This document shows, in pieces, positions 1 through 5,318 of a stretch of 7,752 nucleotides of DNA (within the stretch, counting starts at the first letter, position 1; each line of letters begins with the position of its first letter). The stretch is from the NCBI GenBank assembly GCA_025774615.1, contig JALGVQ010000149.1:1-7752 (forward strand), written 5' to 3'. This stretch comes from a bacterium (GTDB taxonomy: Bacteria > Blakebacterota > Blakebacteria > Blakebacterales > Blakebacteraceae). Both the position numbers and the translations under genes were made by a program. The notes under the pieces are model-generated. The model made no database searches, was not told where the DNA came from, and was given only the letters and a program-made list of their open reading frames with translations.

Positions 1-35
1 TTCTCGTCGAGAAGTAGACGTAGTCCGGATCTCAT
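1..35 (-). CDS. DUF5615-type PIN-like toxin, N-terminal fragment cut by window edge
   Basis: Only the first 11 codons lie in the window, reading MRSGLRLLLDE on the minus strand. The ATG (35-33) overlaps the TGA of the upstream antitoxin gene (34-32) in an ATGA junction, so translational coupling is likely. A short start rich in Leu followed by Asp-Glu is typical of DUF5615 (Mut7-C/PIN-like) proteins, which begin close to MRLLLDE, the Asp being an expected acidic active-site residue. Members of this family are commonly encoded directly after a DUF433-like antitoxin and are presumed ribonuclease toxins. The assignment rests on this short start plus the upstream partner, so it is an inference. 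The rest of the gene lies to the left of the window. No strong ribosome binding site precedes the ATG, which fits coupling. Confidence 0.6.
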   Translation of the reverse strand, partial: MRSGLRLLLDE

Positions 36-424
36 GCCTGGTCACCCAGCATGAGCTTCTCAAGTCGCAGATTCTCTCGTAGATGCTCATCGATGGATTC
101 GGGGAACAGCCGGTAGTACGCGATCGCCTGTTCCATCCCTTCCCTATGCAGTCCGCCAAAATACTCACTGATCCCGTCCAGATCGTCGCCATACGACTTC
201 CTGACCATGATGAACTCCCATACTTCAGGACCCTTCACCATGGCAGGGCGGGGTCCATCAAGACTGTCACGATATTCGACCAACGGGAGACTTTTTCGAA
301 CCCACCATTGCTCAACAACACGACGTAAACCCTCAGATGGGCCTTCCCCGTATTGAGCGAACTCCTCTCGTAAGTCCTCGCTCAACCATCCCGGCAAACG
401 GGTCGTCAGGACTGTAGCAGCCAT
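32..424 (-). CDS. DUF433-like antitoxin of a DUF433/DUF5615 toxin-antitoxin pair
   Basis: This 130-residue cytoplasmic protein has two parts. Residues 1-45 hold a beta strand plus helices (TTRLPGWLSEDLREEF, then GPSEGLRRVVEQWW), resembling a ribbon-helix-helix-like N-terminus that could bind DNA and dimerise. Residues 46-115 match the DUF433 pattern in order: a short strand (LPLVEYRD), G-x-R-P-A-M-V-K-G, a helix (VWEFIMV), then a GISEYFGGL-type turn and the final helix EQAIAYYRLFPESID. No nuclease motif is visible, which fits an antitoxin. The likely role is to neutralise the PIN-like toxin encoded immediately downstream (ATGA overlap) and to repress the operon. The start at 424 is supported by GGGAGG six nt upstream (436-431). 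An inverted repeat and a -10-like element sit just beyond it, consistent with autoregulation. Family assignment is by pattern recognition; the toxin-antitoxin role is inferred from the pairing. Confidence 0.72.
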   Translation of the reverse strand: MAATVLTTRLPGWLSEDLREEFAQYGEGPSEGLRRVVEQWWVRKSLPLVEYRDSLDGPRPAMVKGPEVWEFIMVRKSYGDDLDGISEYFGGLHREGMEQAIAYYRLFPESIDEHLRENLRLEKLMLGDQA

Positions 425-605
425 TGAATGCCTCCCGAGTAATTACATTGATTACTATAGTTTATGTGTATACATCAGATACGCAGAAGAATTCAAGCAG
501 GAATTATATAACCGGGACACTGCAGATCACCGCAATATGACAAAGCCGCAGGTATCACATCCGGAGTACAAAGAGCCTGTAGTGGAAACGCAATACCGCG
601 GCCTG
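425..605 (-). promoter_or_regulatory. Intergenic leader of the toxin-antitoxin operon
   Basis: This 181-nt gap separates the stop of the methyltransferase gene (606) from the antitoxin start (424), both on the minus strand. Its left part is clearly AT-richer than the flanking genes and contains an SD (GGGAGG, 436-431), an inverted repeat (439-455) and a TATAGT -10-like hexamer (459-454). No convincing -35 of the TTGACA type lies at standard spacing. I found no tRNA, no classic hairpin-plus-U-tract terminator for the methyltransferase gene and no credible small ORF in the right part. The gap suggests that the toxin-antitoxin pair has its own promoter rather than relying only on readthrough. 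Confidence 0.4.
439..455. promoter_or_regulatory. Candidate operator: imperfect inverted repeat before the antitoxin gene
   Basis: Read on the minus strand this is GTAATCA-ATG-TAATTAC: two 7-nt arms with one mismatch around a 3-nt centre. It lies 14 nt upstream of the antitoxin start codon, between the SD and a possible -10 (TATAGT, 459-454) that overlaps its outer end. Toxin-antitoxin operons are usually repressed by their antitoxin binding palindromes in this position, so autoregulation is a reasonable inference. The repeat is short and AT-rich, and chance occurrence is possible. Confidence 0.35.
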
Positions 606-1385
606 TCAGTCCCGGTCACTGAGCCGCCAGGCATAGAGGGTGACAGCAACCGCGGTAGCCAGGTTCAGGCTGGAAACACCTTCAGTCATAGGGATCCGGA
701 GGCACTTCTCAGCCTGCTGCAGGACTGTATCAGACAGGCCTTCACGCTCTTCTCCGAAAGCAAGGATCGCGCAGTCCGGTATGGAGTCAGCTGACAGCTC
801 CTCACCATCAGGGTGGATGGCAACGAGTGGGCGGTCACACTCTGGCAATTCCTCTGTCCGGGCAACCGGTATGGCATACTGAAGACCGGCTCCTCCCCGG
901 ATCGCGACGGGATTCCAGGGGTCGTGCTGGCCGGAGGTGATCACCGCTGCGGCACCCGCACCGGCCGCGACACGGATCGCGGCACCCATGTTTCCGAGGT
1001 GGGACGGGTTTTCCAGGAAGACGACCGGCTTCTGCTGTGGATCATCGAGGATCAAGGACAGGTCAGTCACGCGGCGTTGAGCAATGGCGATCAGTTCAGT
1101 GCGGTGCGGGTGAGGCGCAAGTCGCTTAAAGATATCCCCCGGGACTTCGACGGTTATTCCATCCAACTGATCCTTCACATCAGGGGCCAGCACATCAGCC
1201 AGATGCCTCATTTCCGGCAAATTCGAGCTGACAACAAGATCGATCTCCGCGCCGAAACGGATCGCGTGCTTGATGGCATGGAATCCTTCGAGCACCGCAA
1301 GTGAAGTGTCCCTTCTGGCGGACTCGAAACGACTCAGGATGTCAGGTTCCGGAATCTGAATTAGTAAATCATGCATGATGCTCAT
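606..1385 (-). CDS. SpoU/TrmH-family RNA 2'-O-methyltransferase
   Basis: This 259-residue protein should methylate a ribose 2'-OH in tRNA or rRNA using S-adenosylmethionine through the SPOUT trefoil-knot fold. All three SpoU motifs are present. Motif 1 is N126-P-S-H-L-G-N132-M-G-A-A-I-R138, with the Arg at the position of the catalytic Arg. Motif 2 is F210-G-E-E-R-E-G-L-S218. Motif 3 is I231-P-M-T-E-G-V-S-S-L-N241, running into an Ala/Val/Leu-rich helix ending at Tyr251. Residues 20-105 form an N-terminal alpha/beta region (LAVLEGFHAIKHAIRFG) matching the L30e-like substrate-binding domain found before many SPOUT domains. Length is normal for the family. The start overlaps the stop of the upstream serine hydrolase as ATGA (1385-1382) with no clear SD, so translation is probably coupled. 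A second Met at codon 4 is an alternative start. The exact RNA target cannot be named from sequence alone. Confidence 0.9.
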   Translation of the reverse strand: MSIMHDLLIQIPEPDILSRFESARRDTSLAVLEGFHAIKHAIRFGAEIDLVVSSNLPEMRHLADVLAPDVKDQLDGITVEVPGDIFKRLAPHPHRTELIAIAQRRVTDLSLILDDPQQKPVVFLENPSHLGNMGAAIRVAAGAGAAAVITSGQHDPWNPVAIRGGAGLQYAIPVARTEELPECDRPLVAIHPDGEELSADSIPDCAILAFGEEREGLSDTVLQQAEKCLRIPMTEGVSSLNLATAVAVTLYAWRLSDRD

Positions 1386-2908
1386 CGCCCGGGCTCACGC
1401 ACTCTGTTGTACCGCGCAAATCCCTCCACATCCACCGCTGCGATCTGTCCCATACGGTCGAGGATGAAACCGAGGTAGTCCTTTCCCTGGTATGCATCGC
1501 GCCATGTTACCTGGAAAGTATTCAGGTGCCAGTGCTCGAGGTCGCCCGTGTAGAACAGGCCGGCGTTGATGACCAGGTGGCCGTCTTCCAGCGTGATCGT
1601 CACCTGCCCGTACAGCTCATGCTCGTAGGTACCGGCGAAATCCTCCAGAGCATGGGTCGGCACGGTATCGATCAGGCGCTCGGTAATCCTGATTCCTTTC
1701 AGTGAGTCGGATCGAGCTCGGGCTTTCTCAGCTTCAGCCAGATAGACCTGGTTCCAGTCTTTTTCCTGCGGGCCCAGGTACTGATCGATAACCTGCCATA
1801 CGATGGCCTGGGGCACACTGCTTTCATTGATATTTGTCAGTGCAACGACTCCAAGATTCTCCTCCGGCAGAATGGCTATATGCGTACGGAATCCGTCCAG
1901 AGCTCCACCGTGTCGCACGATCAAGCGGCCACGATAGTCGTTCAGCCTCCACCCCAACCCGTACAGCGCAAAATGGGTCTCCGGAAACAGCTCCCGGTCA
2001 CTCCTGGATAGAGGCACGATGGTCTGAGGGGAGTGCATCTCCCTGATGACTTCGTCAGACAGCAGGCGGTGGTCATCATGAACACCCCTGCCCAGTTGCA
2101 GCCTCATCCATTGAGCCAGATCCGCTACGCACGAATTGATCGCTCCTGCACCACCAAGGTTTTCCCAGTCCCGCCAGGAGATCGCTCGTACCTCTCCACT
2201 CATCTTCCCGTGAGGGGTAGCCACGTTGGTGTGAGACTCGACTTCCGCCAGAGTCGTACTGGAGGAGCGCATGCCGAGGGGCTCGAATATGCGCGCTTCA
2301 ATAAAATCTCCCCAGCTGGTGTCGGTAACCGCCGGCAGAAGCTCTCCGGCGGCAGTGAACATGATGTTCTGGTATCCGTATCGGGAGCGGAAGCTCCGGA
2401 CCGGCTCAAGCAGACGGACACGTTCGAGCACCTCATCCCGGGAAAACGATGAACCGTACCAGAGCTGGTCACCTCTCGACAGGCCGCTGCGATGTGATAG
2501 CAGATCACGAACCGTCAGTTCCCGGGTTACCCACGGGTCGGCCAGCTCGAATCCGATCAGGTGGTCGGTTACCCGATCGTCCCAGTCAAGTCTCCCATCA
2601 TCGACCAGCATGCCGAGTGCTGCGGTGGTGAAGGCCTTGGAGGTAGAGGCGATAGAGAACACGGTGTGTTCATCGACCGGGTCACTGCCGCCGATCTCAC
2701 GCACACCGAATCCCTTCACGTACACAACCCGGTCATCCTTGACCACCGCCACGGCGACACCGGGTGCCTCCCAGTCCTGCATGACACGCAGGATATACGA
2801 ATCGAGATCCCTGATGGGATCCTGCGCTTCAGCTGGTAATGCGGTGAACAGAAGGATGCTGGCTGCGACAATCAGAGTGATCGGAATAACGAACCTGCGG
2901 TCCTTCAT
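1382..2908 (-). CDS. Exported class C beta-lactamase-fold serine hydrolase with DUF3471-type C-terminal domain
   Basis: This 508-residue protein belongs to the beta-lactamase/penicillin-binding-protein-like serine hydrolases. Residues 1-28 are a signal peptide (basic KDRR, hydrophobic core, AEA before Q29), so it is likely periplasmic or secreted. The catalytic domain spans about 32-378. The nucleophile motif is S88-T-S-K91, the general-base motif is Y179-Q-N181, and H333-G-G335 takes the place of the KTG box, as is usual in the esterase/peptidase branch of this superfamily. Residues from about 380 to 500 resemble DUF3471, a beta-rich C-terminal domain often attached to these enzymes (LEDFAGTYEHELYG, then a strand-rich stretch). 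The substrate could be a D-amino peptide, an ester or a beta-lactam and cannot be decided; resistance should not be assumed. AGGAG lies 7 nt before the ATG (2920-2916), supporting the start. The stop overlaps the start of the RNA methyltransferase. The propeller gene upstream on the same strand ends 135 nt before it. Confidence 0.92.
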   Translation of the reverse strand: MKDRRFVIPITLIVAASILLFTALPAEAQDPIRDLDSYILRVMQDWEAPGVAVAVVKDDRVVYVKGFGVREIGGSDPVDEHTVFSIASTSKAFTTAALGMLVDDGRLDWDDRVTDHLIGFELADPWVTRELTVRDLLSHRSGLSRGDQLWYGSSFSRDEVLERVRLLEPVRSFRSRYGYQNIMFTAAGELLPAVTDTSWGDFIEARIFEPLGMRSSSTTLAEVESHTNVATPHGKMSGEVRAISWRDWENLGGAGAINSCVADLAQWMRLQLGRGVHDDHRLLSDEVIREMHSPQTIVPLSRSDRELFPETHFALYGLGWRLNDYRGRLIVRHGGALDGFRTHIAILPEENLGVVALTNINESSVPQAIVWQVIDQYLGPQEKDWNQVYLAEAEKARARSDSLKGIRITERLIDTVPTHALEDFAGTYEHELYGQVTITLEDGHLVINAGLFYTGDLEHWHLNTFQVTWRDAYQGKDYLGFILDRMGQIAAVDVEGFARYNRVREPGR

Positions 2909-2964
2909 CAGGAGACTCCTGGTCGGATGAGGGGTATGGTCTGCCGACCGCAGTCTAATGCAAG

Positions 2965-2985
2965 CCCGGTTTCATGCCAACCGGG
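2965..2985. repeat. Perfect 7-bp hairpin between propeller and hydrolase genes
   Basis: CCCGGTT (2965-2971) and AACCGGG (2979-2985) form a perfect GC-rich stem around a 7-nt loop. It sits in the 135-nt gap after the stop of the minus-strand propeller gene and 57 nt before the hydrolase start. There is no T-run on either strand after the stem, so it is not a standard intrinsic terminator. It could be a factor-assisted or attenuating terminator, an mRNA-stabilising 3' end, or an operator for the hydrolase gene. No promoter motif could be picked with confidence in the rest of the gap. Confidence 0.5.
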
Positions 2986-3043
2986 AGGTCTTCAGCGATG
3001 AACAACAGGGAGATTGGATCGGGGTGGAGATTTCCGCATGAAC

Positions 3044-3964
3044 TCAGCGCGAATCCGGGTATATCCCAAGGGCCTTTTTCAGTGCTTCGATGTCGAGTTC
3101 CATCACCCATATATCAGGATTTCCGCCCCGATCAGATGAGAATGCGATCCGGGTGCCATCGGGTGAAAAACGGGGATTGGCGTTGAACCCCTCATGGTTC
3201 GTGATCCTGACCGGGTCCCCACCGGTGGCGGATATCATCCAGAGTGAACGAATCTCCCCGAAATGTGACATATACACGATCATCGATCCGTCCGGGGAGT
3301 ATTTCGGGTTCCCCTCACGCCCGGGGAGTTGGGTGAGGATGACCGGCTCTCCCCCCTCCAGTGGGAGCAGCCACACATCGTCATCGCTCTTCTCCACATC
3401 AGTACCTACATCGGCAGTGATATATCTGCCATCAGGCGACCAACAGAACGCTCTGGCGTAATATCCATCGTCCTGGAAAATGAGAGTCAGTTCAGCGGTC
3501 GGCAGATCGATCATCCAGACATCACCCTCAGCAGAGAACGCGACCTTCGTGCCATCCAGGGACCAGCAGGGATGAGCTCCCCTGGACATCACGATGGTCT
3601 CGGGCACGATCCGGATCGGGATACCTCCGTCAGATGAAACAATCTGGAGAACCGATCCACCATCGCTGTCGAATGCGATAAGAGATCCATCTGGAGACCA
3701 GCTGGGATGATTGGAACTGAAATCGGTGACCTGAACGGCAGGGCCCCCGTCAGCTGAAACCTTCCAGAGATTTCCCCCGTCCCTGCTCGAAGAGAACACG
3801 ATCCAGGTGCCATCAGGTGACCAGCTCGGGTAATAATCGACCTCTGGATCGAAGGTCAGTTGTGTCAGTGACTTCTGGAATCCCTGGCCCTGACAGTCGG
3901 TATGTGGTCCCGAAACCGACAACATCATCCCGAGCATCACCGCTGATATCGATCGACCGCTCAT
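3044..3964 (-). CDS. Exported stand-alone WD40-like (PD40/TolB-type) beta-propeller
   Basis: From the chosen start this is a 306-residue protein; an upstream in-frame ATG at 4003 would add 13 residues. The start at 3964 (or the adjacent ATG at 3967) is preferred because GGGAG lies at the correct distance before it and because a signal-peptide-like stretch (MSGRSISAVMLGMMLSVSG) then begins at the N-terminus. Six PD40 repeats follow, each with a W/Y/F-S-P-D-G core. Counted from the longer start the cores lie at 61-65, 102-106, 147-151 (WSLDG), 188-192, 235-239 (YSPDG) and 279-283 (FSPDG). This predicts a closed six-blade propeller like the C-terminal domain of TolB. The TolB N-terminal domain and any peptidase domain are absent, so it is not TolB and not a propeller-type oligopeptidase. 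It probably acts as a binding or scaffold protein outside the cytoplasm. No ligand can be assigned. The last 15 residues (IEALKKALGIYPDSR) form a short helix after the last blade. Confidence 0.85.
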   Translation of the reverse strand: MSGRSISAVMLGMMLSVSGPHTDCQGQGFQKSLTQLTFDPEVDYYPSWSPDGTWIVFSSSRDGGNLWKVSADGGPAVQVTDFSSNHPSWSPDGSLIAFDSDGGSVLQIVSSDGGIPIRIVPETIVMSRGAHPCWSLDGTKVAFSAEGDVWMIDLPTAELTLIFQDDGYYARAFCWSPDGRYITADVGTDVEKSDDDVWLLPLEGGEPVILTQLPGREGNPKYSPDGSMIVYMSHFGEIRSLWMISATGGDPVRITNHEGFNANPRFSPDGTRIAFSSDRGGNPDIWVMELDIEALKKALGIYPDSR

Positions 3965-3979
3965 CATCTTCTCCCTGTG

Positions 3980-3997
3980 GGTGATCTGAATATCACC
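3980..3997. repeat. Perfect inverted repeat in the leader of the PD40 propeller gene
   Basis: GGTGAT (3980-3985) and ATCACC (3992-3997) are perfect inverted arms around a 6-nt centre. On the minus strand the repeat ends a few nt upstream of the SD (GGGAG) of the propeller gene. It could be an operator, or a leader hairpin that affects ribosome access. If translation truly began at 4003 it would instead encode residues of that protein, so its meaning depends on the start. Chance occurrence of a 6-bp arm is possible. Confidence 0.35.
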
Positions 3998-4126
3998 TTC
4001 CATCTGAGGGAATACGGGATAAACTCTTCAGGGTTACAATTCGTTGGAAACCACACAGCGGAGTTGCCGTTTACCGGTCAGATATTATGTCCCGATTTTT
4101 CCTGATCCGGTTCACCGTGATGCCTC

Positions 4127-4134
4127 GGGAAGGA
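4127..4134 (+). promoter_or_regulatory. Ribosome binding site that fixes the start of the NHL-like propeller
   Basis: GGGAAGGA lies 8 nt before the ATG at 4143. This supports 4143 over the in-frame ATG at 4044, which has no SD and would put 33 non-hydrophobic residues ahead of the signal peptide. Confidence 0.65.
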
Positions 4135-4142
4135 CGATAGTA

Positions 4143-5297
4143 ATGTCACGCAGGCTTGTGCCCATCATCGCGCTGATGCTGCTCTTCACGCAATCGAACG
4201 ACACCGGGGCACAGACTTCCCTTGCCGAGCTTTACCGCGGAGGCGAAGTGCGCTTCATTCCCGAGATCACCATCACGGATGCCGACCTCCCTGATAATGT
4301 TTACCTGGTAGGGTTCGAACAGCCCTGGGCGATCACAGTCGATGGGGGTGGGAACATCTATTTCGCCGACTACGGCGCGAACAATATCAAGAAGTTTGAC
4401 TCAACTGGCCGGTTCCTCAAAGTGATCGGCAGGGAGGGGAGCGGGCCCGGCGATTTTCGGAGGCCCTACTTCATGGGCTGTTCCCTGGATCGACTCGTGG
4501 TGTGGGACATGGGAAATACCCGGTTCTGCCTCATGACCCTGGATGGCGAATTCATATCAGCGCGGCCTCTCGACCGGGGTGAAGAGGGATGGCCGGGGAA
4601 ACTGCAGGCCCTTCCCAGCGGTGACATTGTCATGGAGGCGAACAAGGGCATTTTCGGCGGCACAGGTCAGGAGCAGATCACCGAGATCAGACTGTATTCG
4701 CCAGAAATGGAATTCCGCCGCATCATCTACAGTAACGCGAACCTGAGCAGAAAGAATGTTCCCAACTCAAGTCCGATCCCCGTCCCCTTTTCACCCCGGG
4801 TTCATTGGAGTGTGACTCCCGACAGCAGGATCGTGGTCGGATTCAGCGATGAGTACCGGATTGAGATCCACGATCCTGCCAGCGGTAACGTGTCCACATT
4901 CGAACACCAGTATTCCCCGGTACGGGTGACCCGTGATGACATGGAGACATGGTTTGGTGGTATCACTTCATCCGACAGCGAGGGCAACATCACCTTCGGC
5001 GCGTCCGATTTCATCCGCGACAACACCGAGTTTCCCCGCTATAAACCAGCCTTCGGCCAGATCATGGTCGATTCCGAGGGCAACATTCTTGTGCAGGTAA
5101 ATCGAAGGAACGCAGATCTGGACTTCCGCTCTTTTGACGCCTTCAGGCCTTCTGGAGAATTCCTGGGTACCGTGGCGATCACCGAAGGTGGAGATTACCC
5201 CCTGGTCGGAGCACCGATATTCCAGAATTGCATAATGATCGGAGAACAGGGTGAATTCGGTGAAATATCACTGATCAAGTACCGTATCGCCAGATAG
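4143..5297 (+). CDS. Exported 6-bladed beta-propeller protein (NHL-like)
   Basis: This 384-residue protein starts with a signal peptide (MSRRLVPIIALMLLF, then a probable cut after TGA before Q24). Repeats of the NHL/6-bladed-propeller type follow: WAITVDGGGNIYFAD (62-76) with NNIKKFDSTGRFLKVIG, then the family-typical G-x-G-P-G-D-F-R-R-P segment (G99-P108), a second blade with NTRFCLMTLDGEFI (125-138), and later strands with PSGDIVMEA, PDSRIVVGFSDEYRIEIHD, DSEGNITFGA and DSEGNILVQV. The D-x-x-G-N-I pattern recurs in successive blades, as in this family. No catalytic motif is visible, so a binding, sensing or scaffold role outside the cytoplasm is most likely; the ligand is unknown. The next gene, a receptor phosphatase, starts 21 nt after its stop, which suggests co-transcription. 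It lies divergent from another exported propeller of a different repeat class. Confidence 0.85.
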   Translation: MSRRLVPIIALMLLFTQSNDTGAQTSLAELYRGGEVRFIPEITITDADLPDNVYLVGFEQPWAITVDGGGNIYFADYGANNIKKFDSTGRFLKVIGREGSGPGDFRRPYFMGCSLDRLVVWDMGNTRFCLMTLDGEFISARPLDRGEEGWPGKLQALPSGDIVMEANKGIFGGTGQEQITEIRLYSPEMEFRRIIYSNANLSRKNVPNSSPIPVPFSPRVHWSVTPDSRIVVGFSDEYRIEIHDPASGNVSTFEHQYSPVRVTRDDMETWFGGITSSDSEGNITFGASDFIRDNTEFPRYKPAFGQIMVDSEGNILVQVNRRNADLDFRSFDAFRPSGEFLGTVAITEGGDYPLVGAPIFQNCIMIGEQGEFGEISLIKYRIAR

Positions 5298-5318
5298 ACC
5301 TTGAGTATCAGATAAACG

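Larger units (their letters stand above)
3965..4142. promoter_or_regulatory. Divergent intergenic region between two propeller genes
   Basis: This 178-nt stretch separates the minus-strand PD40 propeller (start 3964) from the plus-strand NHL-like propeller (start 4143). It must hold promoters for both directions unless transcription begins inside a neighbouring gene. I could not choose a convincing -35/-10 pair. The best plus-strand -10-like hexamer is TATTAT (4083-4088), but its TTGCCG partner (4064-4069) is only 13 nt away, which is too short. The region contains the 6-bp inverted repeat at 3980-3997 and the SD elements of both genes. The annotated bounds depend on the start choices made here. 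Confidence 0.45.

Noticed and set aside
512-615. Distant inverted copies CCGGGAC and GTCCCGG flanking the intergenic gap
   Set aside because: The arms are 7 nt and about 90 nt apart, with no paired structure between them; probably chance.
537-794. Plus-strand open frame of 85 codons starting in the intergenic gap
   Set aside because: No SD precedes it, most of it is antisense to the methyltransferase C-terminus including motifs 2 and 3, and the protein has no recognisable pattern.
813-1304. Plus-strand open frame of 163 codons
   Set aside because: It lies antisense to the SpoU methyltransferase, whose motifs are intact; it has no SD or recognisable domain.
1382-2908. Calling the serine hydrolase a beta-lactamase resistance gene
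   Set aside because: HGG replaces KTG and a DUF3471-like tail is present, both typical of the esterase/peptidase branch; sequence alone does not support beta-lactam hydrolysis.
2271-2930. Plus-strand open frame of 219 codons
   Set aside because: Antisense to the serine hydrolase, Ser/Arg-rich in the way reverse frames of GC-rich genes are, with no domain.
4064-4088. Possible sigma-70 promoter TTGCCG/TATTAT for the plus-strand propeller
   Set aside because: The spacer is only 13 nt, too short for a normal promoter.
4044-4142. Upstream ATG extension of the NHL-like propeller
   Set aside because: No SD at 4044, and the extension would bury the signal peptide behind 33 extra residues; 4143 has a good SD.
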